64,000 nt of DNA, from assembly GCF_000308655.1 (NCBI RefSeq), contig NZ_BAGC01000109.1, forward strand, positions 1-64,000, read 5' to 3'. The stretch comes from Nocardia niigatensis NBRC 100131. GTDB taxonomy: Bacteria > Actinomycetota > Actinomycetes > Mycobacteriales > Mycobacteriaceae. Below are positions 44,847 through 53,494 of the stretch, in pieces. A model generated the notes under the pieces. The model was not told where the DNA came from. It saw nothing but the letters and a program-made list of their open reading frames with translations, and made no database searches. The translations under genes were made by a program, and so were the position numbers. Positions within the stretch are counted from its first letter, which is position 1, and each line of letters starts with the position of its first letter.

Positions 44847-45284
44847 ATGACGACACCTCACCCGACCGACACGGGATTCGCTGCAGCGTACTCACAGGCA
44901 TGGACCACGGATCCCGAAAGCCTCCTGCAGTTCTTCGCTCTGGACGGAACATATACCGACGTCGCGATGGACACGACGTATGAGGGGCGCGAGGCCATCG
45001 GCAAGTTCCACCGGTACATGCTCGAGTTCGCACCCGACTCGGCAATCGTGTTCGGCGACACCTATGCTGCCGTGGGCCGTCTTTACTCCGAATGGGTCTG
45101 GAGCGGAACGTTTTCCGGTCCCCTTCGTCTCCGCTCAGGCAAGCTGATCGACGCCGCCGGAACCCGATTCAGCGTCCCCGGCATCGCCGCATGCACCTAT
45201 AACCGCGACGGACTCCTGACGACCCACCGCGACTTCTGGGATCTCGGCACCGTCTTGGACCAGACCTCGGTCCCCATCGGTTGA
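44847..45284 (+). CDS. SnoaL-like (NTF2-fold) protein
   Basis: 145 residues, one NTF2-like domain: helix with A-A-A-Y-S-Q-A-W, G-T-Y-T-D-V and Y-E-G-R-E-A-I-G. This pattern is common in SnoaL-like polyketide cyclases and steroid isomerase-like proteins. AAGGAAG precedes the ATG. Function cannot be fixed; small-molecule isomerase/cyclase or binding protein. Confidence 0.82.
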   Translation: MTTPHPTDTGFAAAYSQAWTTDPESLLQFFALDGTYTDVAMDTTYEGREAIGKFHRYMLEFAPDSAIVFGDTYAAVGRLYSEWVWSGTFSGPLRLRSGKLIDAAGTRFSVPGIAACTYNRDGLLTTHRDFWDLGTVLDQTSVPIG

Positions 45285-45375
45285 GACCGAAGCGAGCGGC
45301 GGCGGCAGGCTTTCGGCCGGTTCCCGCCCCCACCTCATCTAGCGGGAGCACAAGGGATGCCCTTCGATCCCGCTG

Positions 45376-46164
45376 TCAAACGACGTTCACACCGTCCAGA
45401 AATCGGATGGCGTAGTCCGCGTCACCTCGGATTCGCACGCTGCGGTCGCGCCACGGAGCGCGACCGGTCGCCCATTCCGGGAATTCATCGGCCCGCCCTT
45501 CGACAGTTGCGGCAGCCGCACCACCGGCACGGCCCGTGCCCACCATGCCATCGGGATGAACCCGCCAGACGCCGCCACCTGGGCCACCCAGCACGATATC
45601 GAGCGGGTAAGAAAACCAATGGGTTTCGGCGGATTTGAGTTGGTTGCTCAATACCGCGAACATCCAGTCGAGCACACCGGCCATTCGGGCCGGGTCGGTA
45701 TCCGGGATCCGGCGATCCAATGCCGGAGCGATGTCGAATCGCAGATGGGTGTGGTGGTCGAACAGCATCGCACCGGACAACAACATTCCAGCCGGGAAAC
45801 GGCCCAGTTCGCCGAGAGGCAACGGCAGCCGGCCCCGGGGTGTACCGGCCAGTGCTGTCGAGACGACCACCAAACACCGGCTCCACATCTTGTAGTCGGC
45901 GAACACACGCGCTGATGGCCACTCGCGGCGCTGATCGACGAATAGGTCATTGGTCCGCTCGATGTCGTCAGTGCGCATGATGGTCAGCAGTGCCGGAGTG
46001 AAGACTGCCCGGCAGCCGGAACCCAGATGCGCCACCACGTCCTGGACCCGCCAGCTCGCCGCCCGGCTCGGGACCCGCCACTCAGCCTCGTCGAGTTCGC
46101 CGCAGAAGCGCACCATGTCAGCGCGTTCACGGCGCAAGGCGGCTGCCAGTTCAGACCTTTTCAT
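45376..46164 (-). CDS. Mycothiol-dependent maleylpyruvate isomerase-like protein
   Basis: 262 residues. The N-terminal DinB/MDMPI-type helical domain (with W-R-V-Q-D-V-V-A-H-L-G-S-G near 38-50, supplying a metal-ligand His) is followed by a smaller C-terminal domain (V-L-G-G-P-G-G-G-V-W). Many such proteins are mycothiol-dependent transferases or isomerases of unknown substrate. Maleylpyruvate isomerisation belongs to gentisate breakdown and could suit the aromatic block next door, but this is only suggestive. The 91-bp gap to the SnoaL gene shows nothing notable. Confidence 0.8.
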   Translation of the reverse strand: MKRSELAAALRRERADMVRFCGELDEAEWRVPSRAASWRVQDVVAHLGSGCRAVFTPALLTIMRTDDIERTNDLFVDQRREWPSARVFADYKMWSRCLVVVSTALAGTPRGRLPLPLGELGRFPAGMLLSGAMLFDHHTHLRFDIAPALDRRIPDTDPARMAGVLDWMFAVLSNQLKSAETHWFSYPLDIVLGGPGGGVWRVHPDGMVGTGRAGGAAAATVEGRADEFPEWATGRAPWRDRSVRIRGDADYAIRFLDGVNVV

Positions 46165-46249
46165 AGTCGGAATCCTCTAGTTCCGCATCCCGCATTCAGG
46201 GCAGGTCCGGTCCTGCAGGCAAGTCACTCGAAAGAGAAAAGAGCCGGTT

Positions 46250-46341
46250 AGGCCGTAGGCGCTTGGATCACCCCGCCCACGGCCTACCCGATTGTGGCGC
46301 GATCGATTGCGGATTGGATTCAACCGATCGCGACCGTCTGG
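46250..46341 (+). repeat. Diverged direct repeat, copy 1
   Basis: Roughly 70 percent identical by eye to 46524-46614. Both begin AGGCCGT and contain GGATCACCC and GCCCACGGCCT. It overlaps the FAD-gene remnant. Confidence 0.55.
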
Positions 46342-46462
46342 CCTGTTCGAGAACAGTGACCTCAACATCGGCGTCGGCGAGAATTCGCCCGCCGCGGCCC
46401 CCGCCGGTCCTGCTCCGATGACAACGACTCGCGGACGTTTGCCGTTTCCGAATTGTCAAAAC
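46265..46462 (-). pseudogene. Remnant of an FAD-dependent oxidoreductase N-terminus
   Basis: On the minus strand V-V-V-I-G-A-G-P-A-G-A-A-A-G (GxGxxG, first strand and turn of an FAD-binding fold) is read around 46390-46445. The expected second strand V-E-V-T-V-L-E-Q-A follows in another frame around 46345-46385. No start codon precedes it and stops surround it. The match in spacing to a Rossmann beta-alpha-beta unit makes this a clear gene remnant. It may be a lost relative of the FAD enzyme that ends at 46665. Confidence 0.6.
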
Positions 46463-46523
46463 CGGCCTTCCGAGAGGGATTACAGATCGATCGGTGCGGT
46501 CGATAGTGGCGAGCATGGCGAAC

Positions 46524-46614
46524 AGGCCGTGGGCACACGGATCACCCTGCCCACGGCCTGTTCGATTGCGCCGCAATGGATGCGGTTGGGAACTTATCCA
46601 TCGCGGCGGTCCCG
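46524..46614 (+). repeat. Diverged direct repeat, copy 2
   Basis: Second copy of the repeat at 46250-46341, ending 50 bp before the stop of the phytoene-desaturase-like gene. Confidence 0.55.
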
Positions 46615-46664
46615 AAAACGCACGGTCCACTGGATCACGGCGGACCGTGCGCCGAGTCCTGTGG

Positions 46665-47969
46665 CTACGCCCTCACCGGGAACTGGTCGCGGATCTTGTC
46701 GACAACGATCTTGGCGGTTTCCGCGCACGCGGTGGTGCCGCCGTTCCCGTACTCCTTCACCGCGTCGCCCACATTCCACAGGTTCGCGATCGGCGTGGTA
46801 TTGGGCAGGTCGAAGCCTGCGACCGCCCGCTGCGGCGGCCAGCCGTCGCGGGTGACGTTGATCGACAGGATGCGCGCGTCGTCGAAGCCGGGGACCTGAT
46901 CGCGCAGATCATCCAGCAGCAGTTGGGTTTCGGCGGCCTCGTCGAAATCGCCGACAGCGGGCTTGGGGACGGCGGTGCCCTGGTAGAGGTGCCAGCCTTC
47001 CGGCGCCATTTCCGGGCAGACATCGGTGAAGTTGGCGACGTAGCAGAGTCGGCGGGTCTGGGCGAAGCTGGTCATGCCCGGGGCCTTCACCAGCGGGCGC
47101 TGACTGGCGAAGTTCACCGAGATCATGGCGCAGGGCCGGTTGGCCTTGTCGACCTGCGCGAGGTAGTCGGCGGGTAGGTTGTCCCGGCCCACCAGGTCCA
47201 GGGTGGCGAACGGACCGACGTCGCTGACGGTGAAACGCGCTGTCACGTCGATGTTCTCACCGCCACGCGCGATGGTCGCGCCGGTGACGCGGCCGTCGGT
47301 CAGGGTCAGCGCTGTCACCTCACTGTTGAGCCAGACCGCACCGCCGCTGTTCTCCACCACCTCGGCGAGGGACTTCCACACGCCGATGGTGCCGTCGGGG
47401 CAGTACCCGAACTTCTTGAAGGCGCTCTTCCGAGTGAAGTAGGTGAGGAACACGCGGGCCGGCAGTTCCTCGGAACCGACGGCGAACACCGATCCGCACA
47501 TGTTGCGGAAGATCCCGTGCACCGACTCGTTCTTCGTGTACTTGGCGACCCACTCGGCGGTCGACAGCTCGTCCTCGGGCATGCCGCTGTCGTTGCGCGC
47601 CGCACCAAGACCCTGCACCAGCTTCGCACCCTGGCGGGTGAGCTTGGACAGCAGGAACCCCCAGCCACCACCGGTGACGTCCACGTCCTTGCCACCGATG
47701 CGGTACAGGATGGGCGGTTCCGGCTTGCGGACATCGAACTTCGCGCCGACCTCGTCGAAGGTCTCCTCGGTGATGCCACCGAGTTCGATGACGATGGCGC
47801 CGTTGTTGACCTTGAAGCCGTCGATGTCATCGGTGGACGCGCGGCCGCCGACCTTGTCCAGTCGTTCGACGACCAGGGTTTTGTAGCCCAGGTGTGACAG
47901 GCGCGCCGCGGCGAACAATCCGCCCGCGCCCGCGCCGATAACCAGTGCGTCCCAGTTGTTTTCGGTCAT
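46665..47969 (-). CDS. FAD-dependent phytoene-desaturase-like oxidoreductase
   Basis: 434 residues from the ATG at 47969 (GAGGA upstream); the frame is open further upstream into the SDR gene but that part is not credible. G-A-G-A-G-G-L-F-A-A-A-R near 12-23, V-V-E at the end of strand 2, G-G-R-A-S-T, and the C-terminal FAD contact near G-N-G-G-T-T-A-C-A-E. This fold covers carotenoid desaturases, NAD(P)-independent ketone/ring dehydrogenases and amine oxidases. In this operon a desaturation of a ring or acyl intermediate is plausible. Lies 14 bp after the SDR gene. Confidence 0.85.
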   Translation of the reverse strand: MTENNWDALVIGAGAGGLFAAARLSHLGYKTLVVERLDKVGGRASTDDIDGFKVNNGAIVIELGGITEETFDEVGAKFDVRKPEPPILYRIGGKDVDVTGGGWGFLLSKLTRQGAKLVQGLGAARNDSGMPEDELSTAEWVAKYTKNESVHGIFRNMCGSVFAVGSEELPARVFLTYFTRKSAFKKFGYCPDGTIGVWKSLAEVVENSGGAVWLNSEVTALTLTDGRVTGATIARGGENIDVTARFTVSDVGPFATLDLVGRDNLPADYLAQVDKANRPCAMISVNFASQRPLVKAPGMTSFAQTRRLCYVANFTDVCPEMAPEGWHLYQGTAVPKPAVGDFDEAAETQLLLDDLRDQVPGFDDARILSINVTRDGWPPQRAVAGFDLPNTTPIANLWNVGDAVKEYGNGGTTACAETAKIVVDKIRDQFPVRA

Positions 47970-47983
47970 GTTCAATCCTCGAT

Positions 47984-48847
47984 TCAGCCGAGCGGGTTCG
48001 CGCCGGGCTCCGCGCCCGACATGTCGGTGATCTGGCTCCACTGCGCCGCGACCTCGTCGATACTCGGCGGGGCGGCGAAGACGGCTCCCTTGTTCTGGAA
48101 CTGCTGCACGCGGTAGACCCGGCCACCACCGGCGACGACAACCGTTGCGGTGTCCTCGCATTCGTCACTCATCAGGTAGCCCACGACACCGGCCACATGG
48201 GCGGGCGGGAGCTTGTCGAGCATCTCCTTGGGCGCGATGTCCTCGGTCATGCGGGTGGCGGCCAACGGAGCGATCGCGTTCGCGAGGATGTTGTTCCGGC
48301 CGCCCTCGATCGCGAGGGTGTTGATCAGACCGACGAGACCGAGCTTCGCGGCACCGTAGTTCGCCTGGCCGAAGTTGCCGAACAGACCGCTGGTGGACGC
48401 CGCGACGACGATCCGGCCGTGGTTCTGCTCACGGAAGTACGGCCAGGCGGCCCGGGTGACGAAGTAGCCACCCCACAGGTGCACCCGCTGCACCGATTCC
48501 CAGTTGTCGGCGGTCATCTTCGCGAACGAGCCGTCGCGCAGGATGCCCGCGTTGTGGATGACGCCATGGACGGTCCCGAAGTTGTCGACGGCGGTCTTCA
48601 TCAGGCTCGCCGCGCCTTCCTCGGTGGCGATGTTGTCGTAGTTGGCCACCGCGGTGCCCCCGGCGTCGCGAATCTCCTGGACGACGGCATCGGCCATCGA
48701 GGTTCCGGAACCGGAACCGTCACGGGCACCGCCGAGGTCGTTCACCACGACCAGAGCACCCTCATTGGCGAGCAGCAACGCGTATTCACGGCCGAGACCG
48801 CCACCGGCGCCGGTGACGACGATGACGCGATCGGTTACTCCGGGCAT
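47984..48847 (-). CDS. SDR, MFE-2/HSD17B4-like 3-hydroxyacyl-CoA dehydrogenase
   Basis: 287 residues. T-G-A-G-G-G-L-G-R-E-Y (12-22), N-D-L-G-G (after strand 2), N-A-G-I-L-R-D and Y-G-A-A-K follow the dehydrogenase domain of peroxisomal multifunctional enzyme type 2 and its actinobacterial relatives. It would oxidise a 3-hydroxyacyl-CoA to the 3-keto form for thiolysis. Preceded by the acyl-CoA dehydrogenase (34-bp gap) and followed by the FAD enzyme. Confidence 0.9.
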   Translation of the reverse strand: MPGVTDRVIVVTGAGGGLGREYALLLANEGALVVVNDLGGARDGSGSGTSMADAVVQEIRDAGGTAVANYDNIATEEGAASLMKTAVDNFGTVHGVIHNAGILRDGSFAKMTADNWESVQRVHLWGGYFVTRAAWPYFREQNHGRIVVAASTSGLFGNFGQANYGAAKLGLVGLINTLAIEGGRNNILANAIAPLAATRMTEDIAPKEMLDKLPPAHVAGVVGYLMSDECEDTATVVVAGGGRVYRVQQFQNKGAVFAAPPSIDEVAAQWSQITDMSGAEPGANPLG

Positions 48848-48881
48848 TAGTGTTGTCTCCCTTGACTTTCCAGAGTTGATG

Positions 48882-50042
48882 TCAGTACGACGCAGGCAGC
48901 TTCAGGCTGGTCTGCGCGACGAAGTTGAGGACCATCTCGCGGCTCACCGGCGCGGTCTTGAGCAGGCGCGCGGAGAACCAGAGCTCGGCCAAGCCGTACT
49001 CCAGCGACAGGCCGTTGCCACCGTGAGTCTGGATGGCCTGGTCGAGCGCCTTCAGCGACGCGTCGGCGGCCGAGAACTTGGCGATATTGGCCGCCTCCGC
49101 AGCGGGCAGCCCGGCGTCGAACAGCTCCGCGGCACGGTAGGCCGCCATACGGGCGAGTTCGACCGCGATGTGCGCCTCCGCGAGAGGATGCGAAATACCT
49201 TGGTGCGCACCGATCGGCACCGACCACACCTTGCGGTTCTGGGCGTAGGACACGGCCTTGGTGATCGCGTAGCGACCGATGCCGGTGCTGATGCCCGATG
49301 CGAGAATGCGCTCGGGGTTCAGCCCTGCGAACACCTGCCGTAGCCCGTTGCCCGCTTCGCCGATCAACGCCTCCGGACCGACCCGGACCTCATCGAAGAA
49401 CACGGTGAACTGGTGGTCGGGCGAGACGACCGCCGTCGGCAGCGGCTGCAGCGTGACTCCGGGAGTGTCGGTGGGAACCACGAACATCGACAGCGGCGAT
49501 CGCGAAGTGCCCACGAACTCCGGATCACGAGTGATGAGCAGGATCGCTTCGCACTCGTCGATCGCGGAGATGAAGTACTTGCCCCCGGAGATCACCCAGT
49601 CTTCGCCGTCGCGGCGCGCGGTCGTGCTGACATTGTGGCTGTTGGAACCGGCGTCGGGCTCGGTCAGGCCAAAGGCCATCTTGCGGCTGCCGTCGGCGAG
49701 GCCGGGCAGCCATTCGGTCTTCATCCGCTCCGAGCCGTGCGCCGCCAGGATCGACCCGCAGATCGCGGGCGAGACGACTGCGAGCAGCAGCGGAAAGCCG
49801 TGCGCGGCGAGTTCTTCGATCACGATGAGCATCTCGGACAGACCGGCGCCACCTCCGCCGTACTCTTCGGGTAGATGCACCCCGAGCAGACCCGCCTGGC
49901 CCAGGTCACGCCACAGTTCGTCGACCTTGGCCCCGGAGCGGGAGCGCTCCAGGAAGTATTCCTGACCGTACTTGGCGGCGAGTTTGCCGACGCTCTCGCG
50001 CAGCAGCGCCCGTTCGTCGGTATCGATAATGAAGGCGGACAA
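48882..50042 (-). CDS. Acyl-CoA dehydrogenase
   Basis: 386 residues. F-G-L-T-E-P-D-A-G-S-N near 125-135 and W-V-I-S-G-G-K-Y-F-I-S are present. The C-terminal catalytic stretch is unusual (A-P-V-S-R-E-M in place of G-G-T-S-E-I), but a Glu is aligned with the usual base. Together with the enoyl-CoA hydratase-like, SDR and FAD genes around it, this makes a beta-oxidation set in one operon starting at 50828. Confidence 0.9.
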   Translation of the reverse strand: MSAFIIDTDERALLRESVGKLAAKYGQEYFLERSRSGAKVDELWRDLGQAGLLGVHLPEEYGGGGAGLSEMLIVIEELAAHGFPLLLAVVSPAICGSILAAHGSERMKTEWLPGLADGSRKMAFGLTEPDAGSNSHNVSTTARRDGEDWVISGGKYFISAIDECEAILLITRDPEFVGTSRSPLSMFVVPTDTPGVTLQPLPTAVVSPDHQFTVFFDEVRVGPEALIGEAGNGLRQVFAGLNPERILASGISTGIGRYAITKAVSYAQNRKVWSVPIGAHQGISHPLAEAHIAVELARMAAYRAAELFDAGLPAAEAANIAKFSAADASLKALDQAIQTHGGNGLSLEYGLAELWFSARLLKTAPVSREMVLNFVAQTSLKLPASY

Positions 50043-50051
50043 CGGTTTATC

Positions 50052-50828
50052 TCACTTTCCGGTGAAGGTCGGCTGCTGTTTGGCGAGGAAGCTCCCGATC
50101 GCATCGGCCGCGTCGGCTGTGTGGGCGACGCGGCGCAGCGCCTCTGTCTCCTCGGACAGCGCGTGATCGAGAGTGGCTGTCCAGGAGTTGTGCAGCAGCC
50201 TGCGCATCTCGCCGTAGCCACAAGTGGCGCCCGCCGCCAATCGGCGCACGGTTGCCTCGGCTTCGGAAGCGAGCTTGTCGGCGGGCACAACTCGGTTGAT
50301 CAGGCCCCAGTCAGCAGCGGTATGGGCGTCGACGACGCGGTCTTCGAACAACATTTCGGTGGCGCGCCGGATGCCGATGAATTTCGGCAGATACCAGGTG
50401 TTCCCGGAATCGGCGGTGATGCCGATCCGCCCGAAGCCGGTCGCGAACTTGGTTCCGGCCGCAGCGATCGTGATGTCGGCCGGGTAGAGGAAGCCCAGCG
50501 CCCCGCCCGCGCACGCACCGTGCACGGCCGTCACGATCGGCACCCGGACGCGGGCGAGCAGCCGAATGGCCTCGTGCATGGGTATCGCCATCCGAGTAAG
50601 GGTGTCCGGCAGGTTCTCCGCACCGTCGGAGAACGCCGAGATGTCGCCTCCGACACTGAACACCGGTCCATTCCCGGTGATCAGCACCGCGCGCAGGCCC
50701 TCCTCATTGGAGATCCAGGTGGCCAGCTCGAGCAGCGCCTCCCCCATCGCCTTGTCGAGGGCATTGCGCGCTTCGGGCCGATCCAGCCTGATGTAGGCGA
50801 TGTTGTCCACGACCTGATAGGCGATCAA
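50052..50828 (-). CDS. Crotonase-family (enoyl-CoA hydratase/isomerase) protein
   Basis: 258 residues. The oxyanion-hole segments F-S-V-G-G-D and H-G-A-C-A-G-G-A are in place. The two glutamates of classical hydratases are absent at the expected sites (A-G-G-A-L-G and F-G-R-I-G-I), whereas G-I-T-A-D-S-G has an Asp as in PaaG/ECI-type isomerases. An isomerase or other crotonase reaction is more likely than simple hydration. First gene of the operon; operator-like site 21 bp upstream. Confidence 0.88.
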   Translation of the reverse strand: MIAYQVVDNIAYIRLDRPEARNALDKAMGEALLELATWISNEEGLRAVLITGNGPVFSVGGDISAFSDGAENLPDTLTRMAIPMHEAIRLLARVRVPIVTAVHGACAGGALGFLYPADITIAAAGTKFATGFGRIGITADSGNTWYLPKFIGIRRATEMLFEDRVVDAHTAADWGLINRVVPADKLASEAEATVRRLAAGATCGYGEMRRLLHNSWTATLDHALSEETEALRRVAHTADAADAIGSFLAKQQPTFTGK

Positions 50829-50848
50829 CGCCTCACCTCCTTTTCGAA

Positions 50849-50864
50849 TTTAATGTAAATTAGG
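50849..50864 (+). promoter_or_regulatory. Candidate operator before the crotonase-ACAD-SDR-FAD operon
   Basis: TTTAATGTAAATTAGG, 11 of 16 matches on either strand, 21 bp upstream of the crotonase start in the 90-bp gap 50829-50918. Confidence 0.45.
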
Positions 50865-50918
50865 AAACGGTGCTTGGTCAAGCCCCGAACGAGCGGTGTG
50901 ACCGCCGGCGCGACTACG

Positions 50919-52112
50919 TCAGCCCAGTTCGGACCCGAGAACGGCGACGAACGACACACAGGCGCCCGGGCGGCCTCCGAGGTTGTGCGTAAGAGCCAAT
51001 CGCGGATCACGGATCTGACGTTCCCCGGCCTGTCCGCGGAATTGCAGCCAGCATTCATAGAGCATGCGCAGTCCACTCGCACCCACAGGGTGACCGAACG
51101 ACTTCAGGCCGCCATCCGGATTCACCGGGAGTCGTCCCCCCAGATCGAAATCGCCTGCGACGCTGTCCTTCCATGCCTGGCCGCGATCCGTGAAGCCGAG
51201 GTCCTCCATCAGAACGAGCTCCGTGGGCGTGAAGCAGTCATGGACTTCGGCGAAGGAGATCTGGGTCCGAGGCTCGGTGATTCCGGCCTGTGCATAGGCG
51301 TCCTCGGCACTGGCGACCACCTCCGGGAAGGTCGTGAAATCGTAGTCCGGATCAACCGCACCGCGACCCGGCCCGGCCGTGAGCGAAAGCCCCTTCACAT
51401 AGAGAGGGGTATCGGTGTATTTCAGCGCATCCTCGGCACGGACGATCACCGCACACGCCGCACCGTCGGAGACCCCGGAGCAGTCGAAGACACCCAGCCG
51501 TCCCGCGACCAGCGGAGCTCCTTCGATCTTCTGCTTCGCCACCTCGGATCTGAACTGCGCCTTGGGATTCAGTGCGCCATTGTGATGGTTCTTCCAAGCC
51601 ACATGGGTCATGGCCTCCCGCATGTCCGCTGGGTCCACGCCGTATTTGGCGCAATACGCGGGGTCGAGGAGGGAGAACGCCGCCGGGGCACCGAAGGACA
51701 GTTCGGAGGCCGTTCCGTCGCTGGGCGCGTCGCCACGCAGCAGGCCCGAGAAGCCGGAATCCTTGAGCTTCTCCACACCGATGGCGACGACCTGATCGTA
51801 GGCACCCGACGCAACGGCGTAGCAGGCGTTGCGGAACGCCTCCGAGCCGCTGGCGCAGTAGTTCTCGACGCGCGTAACCGGCGTGTAGTCCAAGCCCAGC
51901 GGCTTGCTGACGGTCAATCCGCTCTGGCCGCTGCCCAGCGTGCCGAGCCAGTAGGCGTCGATGCTCGAACGGTCGAGTTCGGGATTGCCGGTGAAGCATT
52001 CGTCCATCGCCTCGAGCAGCAGATCGTCCGCCGAGCTCTCCCAGCGTTCACCGAAGCGCGTGCAGCCCATGCCGACGATCGCTACCTTGTCGCGAATACC
52101 GTTGCTGCTCAT
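50919..52112 (-). CDS. Thiolase-like protein (SCP-x/lipid-transfer type)
   Basis: 397 residues. Nucleophile Cys86 in E-N-Y-C-A-S-G, H-D-C-F-T-P-T-E and G-H-P-V-G-A-S-G with the catalytic His are kept. The second, C-terminal thiolase Cys motif is replaced by H-N-L-G-G-R-P-G-A, as in SCP-x/Ltp-type thiolases. The start overlaps the HMGS-DUF35 fusion by 4 bp. Thiolases of this type often work with a DUF35 partner that carries CoA, which suits this pair. Confidence 0.9.
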   Translation of the reverse strand: MSSNGIRDKVAIVGMGCTRFGERWESSADDLLLEAMDECFTGNPELDRSSIDAYWLGTLGSGQSGLTVSKPLGLDYTPVTRVENYCASGSEAFRNACYAVASGAYDQVVAIGVEKLKDSGFSGLLRGDAPSDGTASELSFGAPAAFSLLDPAYCAKYGVDPADMREAMTHVAWKNHHNGALNPKAQFRSEVAKQKIEGAPLVAGRLGVFDCSGVSDGAACAVIVRAEDALKYTDTPLYVKGLSLTAGPGRGAVDPDYDFTTFPEVVASAEDAYAQAGITEPRTQISFAEVHDCFTPTELVLMEDLGFTDRGQAWKDSVAGDFDLGGRLPVNPDGGLKSFGHPVGASGLRMLYECWLQFRGQAGERQIRDPRLALTHNLGGRPGACVSFVAVLGSELG

Positions 52113-53494
52113 AGCTGTTGCGCCTTCCAGAAGTAGTTGTGGATGCCACCCGCACTGTTCAGGCGCCGGAAGGTGGTGCGCACCCGTGAGCCCACAGCGA
52201 GTCGGTCCACATCGGCGTCGGCGACTTCGAGGGTGTACCGGCCGCCGCCGTCGAAGTCGACCACCGCGCCCACCACCGGCGGGGCCGGCGAGAAGGACTG
52301 CCGGTCAACGGTGAAGCTGGTGACGGTGCCTTCGCTGCGTGCCACCGAAATCGGCGTCATCGCGTCGATAGCGCCGCAACGCTTACAGACCCGGGCCGGC
52401 GGTAGATGAACCAGGCCGCATCCCGCGCAGGCTGTGCCGGTGAAGGAGAACTTCCACGCTGCGGTGCGAGCCGATGGCGGCGCGGCTGCTCGATCCGGTT
52501 CGGGTCGGCCCGGCGGCTCCCGGTCGAGCAGACCCCGCCAGTTCAGGTAGGTGGTGTAGGGCACGTTTTTGCCTGCCGCGAGCTGCTCGGCGACCGGAAC
52601 CGGCTGTCGCGCTTCGGTTATGCGGTCGGTGACCCGCAGGACGAGAGCGTCGCACCCGTCCGCGGCCGACAGGACCAGGATCGTCTCCCCCGGCTCGGCC
52701 TGATCGAGAACGGATGCCAGCGCCAGCCCCACATCGGCGGCGCCCGCGTGCCCGATGGGCGAATTCCGGGTGGAAAGTTTGCCGGCTACCGAGGTCGCGG
52801 ACCGCTTGGCGAAGCTGGTGTTGGGCGAAACCAGGACGACATGGTCAGCTTCGCTGAGTGCCGCCCGGTCCAGCGCAGCTGCCGCGGCACGCTCGAGCAG
52901 CAGCTGGTAGCGGGAGATACCGAACCGCTCCTCCCACTGCTCTCCGGTCGCCGATCGCGGGTCACGCCAGCGATCGAGGAACTCGGCGGTGACGGACGCC
53001 TGAGCAATGACTTCGGCGATCGGTTCGTCGCCGAACAGGAAGGCCGCAGCACCGTCGCCGCCGCCACGTTCGTCAGCCGACCCGGGACGTCCGACCCTCA
53101 TATCCGCCAGCACCGCCAGGCCACTGCACCCTGATGCCGCGCGCAGAGCGGCGATGCCATTGCGTGCGGCCCCGGCCAGGTCAGCCGCGAAGAGCGCGGC
53201 GGGCAGGCCGAGTGCGGCGTGGATCGCTGTCGCGTTGGTCTTATCGGCATACGCCGGCGTGGTGGTCGCGAAATGCAGTCCCGCCGACATCGACGCCGGG
53301 ACCGCATCCCATTCGAGGTCCGCCAGCGCGGTCATCGCCGCAGCGACACCCATGGTGGTGCTGTCCTCGTCGAAGGCCGCCGCCACACGAACACCTTTGC
53401 CCGCGTTGGTGTTCAGCGTCGCGCCGATGTCCGCCAGCGACACGCGATGCGAGGGAAGATAGGTGCCGTAGCGGGTAATTCCATACTGTGTCAT
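52109..53494 (-). CDS. HMG-CoA synthase/KAS III-like domain fused to a DUF35 (Zn ribbon/OB-fold) domain
   Basis: 461 residues from the ATG at 53494, which shares a base with the thiolase stop; an upstream in-frame extension to 54109 reads across the thiolase gene and is rejected. Residues 1-330 follow the thiolase-superfamily HMGS/KAS III fold (M-T-Q-Y-G-I-T-R-Y-G-T-Y-L-P start, S-P-I-G-H-A-G near 245-251). Where the nucleophile Cys is expected, A-G-A-A-R-N-G (107-113) has Ala. Residues 350-461 hold a zinc ribbon (Cys356, 359, 370, 373) and an OB fold typical of DUF35. Likely forms a complex with the neighbouring thiolase (inference). Confidence 0.85.
   Translation of the reverse strand: MTQYGITRYGTYLPSHRVSLADIGATLNTNAGKGVRVAAAFDEDSTTMGVAAAMTALADLEWDAVPASMSAGLHFATTTPAYADKTNATAIHAALGLPAALFAADLAGAARNGIAALRAASGCSGLAVLADMRVGRPGSADERGGGDGAAAFLFGDEPIAEVIAQASVTAEFLDRWRDPRSATGEQWEERFGISRYQLLLERAAAAALDRAALSEADHVVLVSPNTSFAKRSATSVAGKLSTRNSPIGHAGAADVGLALASVLDQAEPGETILVLSAADGCDALVLRVTDRITEARQPVPVAEQLAAGKNVPYTTYLNWRGLLDREPPGRPEPDRAAAPPSARTAAWKFSFTGTACAGCGLVHLPPARVCKRCGAIDAMTPISVARSEGTVTSFTVDRQSFSPAPPVVGAVVDFDGGGRYTLEVADADVDRLAVGSRVRTTFRRLNSAGGIHNYFWKAQQL

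Larger units (their letters stand above)
46165..46664. other. 500-bp region with gene debris
   Basis: No intact gene is seen. The region holds a decayed FAD-binding fragment (46265-46462) and two diverged copies of a roughly 90-bp sequence (46250-46341 and 46524-46614). Remaining sequence is plain. Confidence 0.6.
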
